A DNA stretch of 48,563 nt from the NCBI GenBank assembly GCA_964477815.1, contig CAYZEO010000004.1, positions 1 to 48,563 of the forward strand, given 5' to 3'. The stretch is from DAOVGZ01 sp964477815. GTDB taxonomy: Bacteria > Babelota > Babeliae > Babelales > Vermiphilaceae. Both the position numbers and the translations under genes were made by a program. The notes beneath the pieces were generated by a model, which saw only the letters and a list, made by a program, of their open reading frames with translations, did not search any database and was not told the origin of the DNA. This document shows positions 43,404-48,563 of the stretch, piece by piece. Numbering within the stretch: the stretch's first letter is position 1; each line of letters begins with the position of its first letter.

Positions 43404-43433
43404 TTATGATACCAAACGAAAGCCAAAAAACAA
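43404..43433 (-). promoter_or_regulatory. Probable promoter of the ankyrin-repeat gene
   Basis: On the minus strand TTGTTT (43433-43428) lies 16 bases from TATCAT (43411-43406), which is also an extended -10 (TGGTATCAT). The stretch 43404-43424 matches the yidC upstream sequence at 25956-25975 apart from one inserted base and one substitution. The start codon is about 62 bases downstream. Confidence 0.55.
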
Positions 43434-43545
43434 TCTCTGACGGGGCAAAACAAACAACGCGTCATAACTCTCATTTACTCTTCTCTCATTTTTTAGTATG
43501 ACCTTGTAGACAACAAAAAACTCATCTCAAAAAAAGGAGACTCTA

Positions 43546-45210
43546 ATGCGCACGTGGCTACTCAGTTCTTTTGTCATTTGCATACTTGCAACAACATCGA
43601 TTACAGCAGAAGAAAAAAACTTCACCAGCTTATGCAACAGTGCGATGGACCTGTACTACAAACATGAATTTGATAAAGCGATTGAATTGTACAAAAAAGC
43701 TCTCTCTATGAAGCCAGAAAGCACGCCTGTTCATTTCAACATTGGTTATATTTTTTCAATTCTCAAAAAAACCAATTCTGCAATCAAACATTTACAACTT
43801 GCCCTGCAAGGCAACCCATGCTACACAAAAGCGCACTTTATCTTGGCACAAATCTTTTTAGAAGAAAAAAAAGATATTGAACAAGCAATGCATCACTACA
43901 AAAAAACCATTGAACTTGATCCTCATCACTTTGACGCAACATTTAGATTGGGACAACTTTACTACGAGCAAGACAACTGGAACAAGGCACAAAAACTATT
44001 TGAGAAAACAGTTCAACTTAAACCAAAAAGTATAATTGTTCGATTTGACCTCGCATCATTGTTTCTCAAGCAACACAATTTTGATGCAGCTATTGAACAA
44101 TACAAAAAAATTTTGAAAATCAACCCAAGTAGCGCGGTTACTAACTACAATATGGCATACGCTCTCAAGCTCAAAGGAGCATATCAGGAATCAATTCCTT
44201 ACTACAAAAAAGCAATCAAACTAAATCCGAAAAACGAAAAAGCAACTTTTGGGTATGCGAAATCATCACTTGCTATGGGTTATTTTGAACAAGGCTGGAA
44301 AGCATTTGAATATAGAATGGCAAGTCAAGAAAAGTACAGAAAAACATTCAACTTTCATGGCATACAACCAGATGAATTTAAAAACAAAACGGTTTTAATT
44401 CGTGCTGAATTTGGACTTGGTGACACCATTCACTTTATTAGGTACGCGCAACTGGTAAAAAAATGCGGTGCAAAGAAAGTTTACGTCGAAACATTCGGAC
44501 CGTTAGTACAACTTCTTTCAAACTGTAACTATATTGATAAAGCATTCGCTAAAAAAACACCACTCCCTCGGCACGACATTCAAATTCCACTTTTAAGTTT
44601 TCCAATGATATTTGATACGCGACTTAATACCGTTCCACAAACAATTCCGTACATCAATGCAGATAAAAAACTTATTCGTCTATGGAAAAATAAGTTAAAC
44701 ACCATAAATAGCAACCCGAATCAATTGAATGTTGGACTTTGTTGGCAAGCAAACCCAAACACTTTTCTAGAAGACAATCCTTTAACAAAACGTTCTATTC
44801 CTCTTTCACTTTTTGAGCCACTTACACAATTGAAAAACGTTAAACTGTATAGCTTGCAACGTCAGTATGGTGCTGATCAGATAAACAATCTTCCAGATGG
44901 ATTTTTTATTCATGACTTCGGCCCAGATTTTGATACCACACACGGACGATTTATGGATACGGCGGCAGTAATCTCAAATCTTGACTTAGTAATCACCGTC
45001 GACACCGCAATTGCACACCTTTCTGGAGCACTGGGAACACAAACCTGGATTTTACTTCCTTCTGTTGCAGAATGGAGATGGATGACCGATGGAACAACTA
45101 CTCCTTGGTATCCGCAAGCACGTTTATTTAGACAACAAACACATGATGATTGGAAATCAGTTATCAACGAGATTGCAGATGAAATCAGATGCATATCAAA
45201 AACAAGATAA
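43546..45210 (+). CDS. Exported TPR protein with GT9-like glycosyltransferase domain
   Basis: A 554-aa protein with a signal peptide (about 1-21, ending TSITA). About seven TPRs (about 25-255) carry units such as AIELYKKALSMKPEST. The GT9-like domain (about 265-550) has RAEFGLGDTIHFIRYA (near residue 288), NVGLCWQANPN, FGPDFDTTHGRFMDTAA and ITVDTAIAHLSGALGTQTW. The usual G-V-P/A-P-V-W after ALG is changed to TQTW. No C-terminal DUF6165-like domain. AGGAG stands six bases before the ATG. The next small gene overlaps its end by 22 bases. Function: probable sugar transfer outside the cytoplasm, as argued for its paralogues. Confidence 0.85.
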   Translation: MRTWLLSSFVICILATTSITAEEKNFTSLCNSAMDLYYKHEFDKAIELYKKALSMKPESTPVHFNIGYIFSILKKTNSAIKHLQLALQGNPCYTKAHFILAQIFLEEKKDIEQAMHHYKKTIELDPHHFDATFRLGQLYYEQDNWNKAQKLFEKTVQLKPKSIIVRFDLASLFLKQHNFDAAIEQYKKILKINPSSAVTNYNMAYALKLKGAYQESIPYYKKAIKLNPKNEKATFGYAKSSLAMGYFEQGWKAFEYRMASQEKYRKTFNFHGIQPDEFKNKTVLIRAEFGLGDTIHFIRYAQLVKKCGAKKVYVETFGPLVQLLSNCNYIDKAFAKKTPLPRHDIQIPLLSFPMIFDTRLNTVPQTIPYINADKKLIRLWKNKLNTINSNPNQLNVGLCWQANPNTFLEDNPLTKRSIPLSLFEPLTQLKNVKLYSLQRQYGADQINNLPDGFFIHDFGPDFDTTHGRFMDTAAVISNLDLVITVDTAIAHLSGALGTQTWILLPSVAEWRWMTDGTTTPWYPQARLFRQQTHDDWKSVINEIADEIRCISKTR

Positions 45211-45491
45211 CAAAAAACAAAACACTGCAACTTTTTTTGTTGGCTAGCCAACTGTGCATTATAGCTTGCCTATACAAGCCATTAACACAAACTTGGAACC
45301 GAGATAAAAACAGCAAAAGAAAAAAGAAAAGGGCAAAAAAAACAGTTCGAAACTCTACCATTATTGCAGCACAAACACGGCTTCAAATTGAGAAAAAAAA
45401 AAGAGCTCGCGCTCGTAGACTTGCAACATACTCACTTGTTAAACAACGCCACAAAAACATTCAAAAAAATCGGTTGACTTATAAAAATTGA
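45189..45491 (+). CDS. Small basic exported protein or lipoprotein, unknown function
   Basis: A 100-aa protein starting 22 bases inside the end of the TPR gene. A basic N-terminus is followed by a hydrophobic segment (LQLFLLASQLCIIACLY). IIAC could be a lipobox, so either a lipoprotein or an ordinary signal-peptide protein is possible. The rest is strongly basic (SKRKKKRAKK, KKKRARARRLATYS). As with the gene at 40038, it is coupled to a TPR-GT gene, which suggests a functional link. No family recognised. Confidence 0.6.
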   Translation: MHIKNKITKNKTLQLFLLASQLCIIACLYKPLTQTWNRDKNSKRKKKRAKKTVRNSTIIAAQTRLQIEKKKRARARRLATYSLVKQRHKNIQKNRLTYKN

Positions 45492-45631
45492 ATGATAGTT
45501 TCAGGCATCGAATTTTTTGAGTGCAATAGGAGTGTCAAATAACAAAAATCTGAAAAAAGGAGAAAAAAAGAAAAAACATTTCGATAACAGATAATTTTCC
45601 TCGAAAAAGACAAAACAAAAAAAGGATTGTC

Positions 45632-47788
45632 ATGATGAGCAAAAAAAACAACGTACAAACAGTACTGCTTTTTCTTTTAATCGCCCCTAATCTTAAGGCC
45701 TCTCAAGAACAACAAAGCTATTCTGCCAACACTTATTTCAACAAAGCACAACAGTTTTTTCAACAAAAAAATATTACACGCTCAATTGAACTTTATAAAA
45801 AAGCGATTAGTGTTGATCCACAACACTTCGAAGCTCATTTTTACCTGGCAAACACTTATTTTCAACGAGGCGATTACAACAACGCAATCATGTTTTATAA
45901 AAAGGCACAGTTAATCAGAAACTACATGCCGCAGGTAGACTTTAACCTTGCTCTTGTTCTAGAAGCAAGTGGCAAGATAGATGAGGCAATCAAACAACTG
46001 CGTGGAGCACTTAGAAAAAATCCATCATACTTAAAAGCAAAGATTCTTCTTGCTGAATATCTTTTGAAACAAAAAAAAGAAAATCTCGCTCTCGAGCTGT
46101 ACTACGATGCACTGGCACAAGATCCAAATAACTTTGATTCTCTTTATTCTATTGCCAGCATTTATCGAGATAAAAAAGATCTGCAAAAAGCTATCACCTT
46201 CTATAACAAAGCACTAGCAATAAGGCCAAACGATCTCCGTGCAAATTTCGATCTCGGCTTCACATACAATCTGACTAACGAACTAACAAAAGCAAAAGAA
46301 GCATACAGAACGATTTTGAAAATAGCACCTCACAGCATCGACGCACGATACAACCTCGCACACACTCTCAGGTATACTGGTGAATCGGAAGAATCGTCCG
46401 AACACTATCGAATTGTCTTAGAAAAGCGTCCAAATAAAACGGGAGCACACTACGGTTACGCAGAATCTTTACTTAGAATGGGAGATTTTGAAAAAGGGTG
46501 GCAAGAGTTCGAATGGCGTTGGAAACGAGGAGGGGATCCACGAAATTTCTCAGAAAAATTGTGGGATGGATCGGAAATTTCGGGAAAAACAATTCTAATC
46601 CGCGCCGAATATGGACTTGGCGATAGCATACAGTTTATACGATTTGCAAAACAACTTAAGGAGCAAGGCGCAACAATTATTGTTCAAATACAAAGTCCAC
46701 TCGCTCAATTGCTTTCTCTATGTCCATACATTGATGAAATAGTTGTCATTGGCGATAGGTTACCCGATTTTGATGTACAAGTTCCGATAATGAGCTTACC
46801 ATTCAAACTCGGTGTTACAAAAAAGGAAAATATACCAAATGAGGTCCCTTACCTAGAAGCTGATCCTGATCTAGTAAGATACTGGCAAAAGGAAATTTCA
46901 CGCGACGGCAATTTCAAGATAGGCATATGCTGGGAAGGAAGTTCCTATTACGATTCTCTTCGTGGACCACTCTCCAAAAAGGCGCTACACCTTTCTGTAT
47001 TTGAGCCTATATCCCGAATTCCCTATGTAACGCTTTATAGTCTTCAAAAAACATCCGAGCAGAACCAGATAGATGAGGTTTCATTTGAAGTACGTAACTT
47101 CGGACCTGATTTTGACAAGACAAACGGCAGATTTATGGATAGTGCCGCACTTATGAAAAATCTCGATTTAGTGATAACAATCGACACGTCGGTAGCACAT
47201 TTAGCTGGAGCATTGAGTACACCTGTCTGGGTTGTTTTACCAACCGTTGCAGACTGGCGCTGGCTAACTGAAGTAGAAGACACTCCGTGGTATCCACAAA
47301 TGAAACTCTTTAGACAAAAAGTACACGGTGATTGGACTCACGTTTTTGAAAAAGTTGCGCAAGCTCTTTCTGGACTTTTACAAAAAAGTAAAAAAAAAAG
47401 CGATATTGTATTTGCAGAAATATCGATTGGAGAATTAATTGACAAAATCACCATTTTGAGACTCAAAATGAAGCACATCAAAGATGAGGCTAAACTTGCA
47501 AACGTAAAGAAAGAGCTTATTTCACTGTGCAAAACACTTGATACAAAAGTGCCAAAGTGCGAAAAACTTGATGATTTAACACAACAACTTTACGAAACTA
47601 ATCAGCAACTGTGGGACATTGAAGATGATTGCAGGAACAAAGAACGAAACAAAGAGTTTGATGACGAATTTATACAAATAACTCGGAGTGTCTACATAAC
47701 AAACGATAAACGGTGTGCACTCAAAAGAAAAATAAACACGTTGCTCGGATCAAACTTAGTAGAAGAAAAATCGTACGCTGCTTATTAA
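45632..47788 (+). CDS. Exported TPR protein with GT9-like glycosyltransferase domain and DUF6165-like C-terminus
   Basis: A 718-aa protein with a signal peptide (about 1-24, ending NLKA). About eight TPRs follow (about 30-300). The GT9-like domain (about 305-585) has RAEYGLGDSIQFIRFA (near residue 327), FKIGICWEGSS, FGPDFDKTNGRFMDSAA and ITIDTSVAHLAGALSTPVW. The C-terminal domain (about 595-718) has ISIGELIDKITILRLKMKHI, LWDIEDDCRNKE, ITRSVYITNDKRCALKRKIN and ends LVEEKSYAAY. This matches my recollection of DUF6165, which occurs alone or beside glycosyltransferases. AAAGGA is five bases before the ATG. It is the most complete member of the family in the window. Confidence 0.87.
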   Translation: MMSKKNNVQTVLLFLLIAPNLKASQEQQSYSANTYFNKAQQFFQQKNITRSIELYKKAISVDPQHFEAHFYLANTYFQRGDYNNAIMFYKKAQLIRNYMPQVDFNLALVLEASGKIDEAIKQLRGALRKNPSYLKAKILLAEYLLKQKKENLALELYYDALAQDPNNFDSLYSIASIYRDKKDLQKAITFYNKALAIRPNDLRANFDLGFTYNLTNELTKAKEAYRTILKIAPHSIDARYNLAHTLRYTGESEESSEHYRIVLEKRPNKTGAHYGYAESLLRMGDFEKGWQEFEWRWKRGGDPRNFSEKLWDGSEISGKTILIRAEYGLGDSIQFIRFAKQLKEQGATIIVQIQSPLAQLLSLCPYIDEIVVIGDRLPDFDVQVPIMSLPFKLGVTKKENIPNEVPYLEADPDLVRYWQKEISRDGNFKIGICWEGSSYYDSLRGPLSKKALHLSVFEPISRIPYVTLYSLQKTSEQNQIDEVSFEVRNFGPDFDKTNGRFMDSAALMKNLDLVITIDTSVAHLAGALSTPVWVVLPTVADWRWLTEVEDTPWYPQMKLFRQKVHGDWTHVFEKVAQALSGLLQKSKKKSDIVFAEISIGELIDKITILRLKMKHIKDEAKLANVKKELISLCKTLDTKVPKCEKLDDLTQQLYETNQQLWDIEDDCRNKERNKEFDDEFIQITRSVYITNDKRCALKRKINTLLGSNLVEEKSYAAY

Positions 47789-47813
47789 AATAAGGAAAAC
47801 GTAAATTAAAATG

Positions 47814-47882
47814 GTTCGATATCATTCGACAAACTCAGGACAGACTCCAAAATTTGTTAAAGGATATCGAACTATTTTTTTT
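47814..47882 (+). terminator. Possible terminator or REP-like inverted repeat after the last TPR gene
   Basis: GTTCGATATC (47814-47823) and GATATCGAAC (47863-47872) form a perfect 10-bp inverted repeat around a 39-base loop, followed by TATTTTTTTT. A smaller stem (ACAAA with TTTGT) can form inside the loop. The loop also holds TTCGACAAACTCAGGACAG, which resembles a short REP-like motif. It lies 26 bases after the TPR gene. Terminator or small palindromic repeat are both possible. Confidence 0.4.
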
Positions 47883-47960
47883 CTGGAAAAATTTCACTCA
47901 AACTCATACACTTACTCTTGTCGTTTTTAAAAAAGCATACAAAAAAGAAAACAATCCCAC

Positions 47961-48563
47961 ATGTCAGATTGCACACAAACGTTTAACGAATTTTTAAATA
48001 AAAAATTAAACCTGGAACAAAAAAAAGCCGTTACTTCAAAAAACGGAATCTTTCTTGTTGTTGCTGGCGCAGGATCTGGAAAAACGCGAATCATAACTAC
48101 TAGAATTGCAAACCTGATTCTGAATCAAGATGCTGAACCTGGAACAATTGTTGCCCTCACGTTTACCAACAAAGCGGGTAACGAGATGAAAGAACGGGTG
48201 CAACAATTTTTGCCGCCAGGCTACAACATTCCATTTGTCGGAACGTTTCACTCATACTGTCTTCGTCTTTTAAAAGCGAATAGCGAACGGCTAGAAAAAC
48301 CATTTGTTTCTATCTTCGATGAAGACGACAAATACAAATTACTCAGCGATATCATAAAGAGAAACGGAATGGGGAAACGAACAACAGCAAAAAAAGTTGC
48401 ATACACCATCTCACGAATAAAAAATAGCATCACCGAACAGGGATTTGAACGATCCGCTGAATATCAATTCTCTATGCCATTTGTTAAAGAAATTTTAGCA
48501 GCATATGAACGAGAGAAAACGGCAAGCAAATGTCTTGATTTTGATGATCTTCTTGTAGAAACA
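47961..48563 (+). CDS. UvrD/PcrA-type DNA helicase, 5' part (cut by window edge)
   Basis: The first 201 codons of a superfamily-1A helicase. It begins MSDCTQTFNEFLNKKLNLEQ (Q motif LNLEQKKAV). Motif I is VVAGAGSGKTRIIT (about 38-51), motif Ia is ALTFTNKAGNEMKER and motif Ib is VGTFHSYCLRLLK. The visible end, CLDFDDLLVE, is the start of motif II-adjacent sequence typical of UvrD/PcrA/Rep. These enzymes unwind DNA in repair and replication restart. The ribosome-binding site is weak. It cannot be told from this part whether it is UvrD, PcrA or Rep. Confidence 0.93.
   Translation, partial: MSDCTQTFNEFLNKKLNLEQKKAVTSKNGIFLVVAGAGSGKTRIITTRIANLILNQDAEPGTIVALTFTNKAGNEMKERVQQFLPPGYNIPFVGTFHSYCLRLLKANSERLEKPFVSIFDEDDKYKLLSDIIKRNGMGKRTTAKKVAYTISRIKNSITEQGFERSAEYQFSMPFVKEILAAYEREKTASKCLDFDDLLVET

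Noticed and set aside
43345..43545. Possible tRNA-like T-loop in TTGAATTCGAATAG
   Set aside because: No matching acceptor, D or anticodon stems could be placed around it.

Overview
The window is a gene-dense, fairly AT-rich piece of a bacterial chromosome with no tRNA, rRNA, insertion sequence or CRISPR array that I could see. Genome-reduced housekeeping order sits beside a block of exported TPR proteins, a very large ankyrin-repeat protein and small Lys-rich exported proteins. This looks like a host-associated Gram-negative-type bacterium. My best guess is Candidatus Dependentiae (TM6, the Babela group); that rests on gene content only and is not proven.

Region 1 (1-17968, all minus strand) is one almost unbroken str-S10-spc-alpha supercluster. 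In transcription order it reads rpsL, rpsG, fusA, tuf, rpsJ, rplC, rplD, rplW, rplB, rpsS, rplV, rpsC, rplP, rpmC, rpsQ, rplN, rplX, rplE, rpsN, rpsH, rplF, rplR, rpsE, rplO, secY, adk, map, infA, rpmJ, rpsM, rpsK, rpsD, then the first codons of what should be rpoA. rpmD (L30) is missing between rpsE and rplO. Upstream of rpsL is a 320-bp gap holding a possible 30-codon leader ORF with a near-perfect Shine-Dalgarno sequence.

Region 2 (18289-34759) is mixed housekeeping: an RseP-type site-2 protease, rplM without its usual partner rpsI, an NhaC-type antiporter, a membrane/coiled-coil protein with an in-frame stop before a further hydrophobic segment, a pepP-like peptidase, recR, yidC, a MerR-type regulator, murC and two small exported proteins. 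It then holds a minus-strand ffh-rpsP-khpA-trmD-rplS-lipoprotein block and hflX. The trmD gene encodes a fusion with a second SPOUT-type methyltransferase domain, and rimM is missing. An intrinsic-terminator-like hairpin lies inside the lipoprotein gene.

Region 3 (34692-47788) is accessory. Four genes encode proteins with a signal peptide, a TPR array and a GT-B/GT9-like (heptosyltransferase-like) domain; one of them carries two complete TPR-GT units, giving five GT modules. One has a C-terminal DUF6165-like domain and another a decayed version of it. Small basic exported proteins are tucked against these genes, and a 944-residue protein made only of about 28 ankyrin repeats interrupts the block. 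The TPR plus GT-B layout resembles that of eukaryotic O-GlcNAc transferase. With signal peptides, these are candidates for a secreted, host-directed glycosyltransferase family; this is the most interesting system here, and its function is inference.

Region 4 (47961-48563) is the 5' part of a UvrD/PcrA-type helicase gene cut by the window edge. Where promoters can be read they look sigma70-like: TTGGCA-17-TATAGT before rplS and TTTACA-17-TATAAA before the MerR gene. An extended -10 of form TGnTAT(C/T)AT lies before ffh, yidC and the ankyrin gene.
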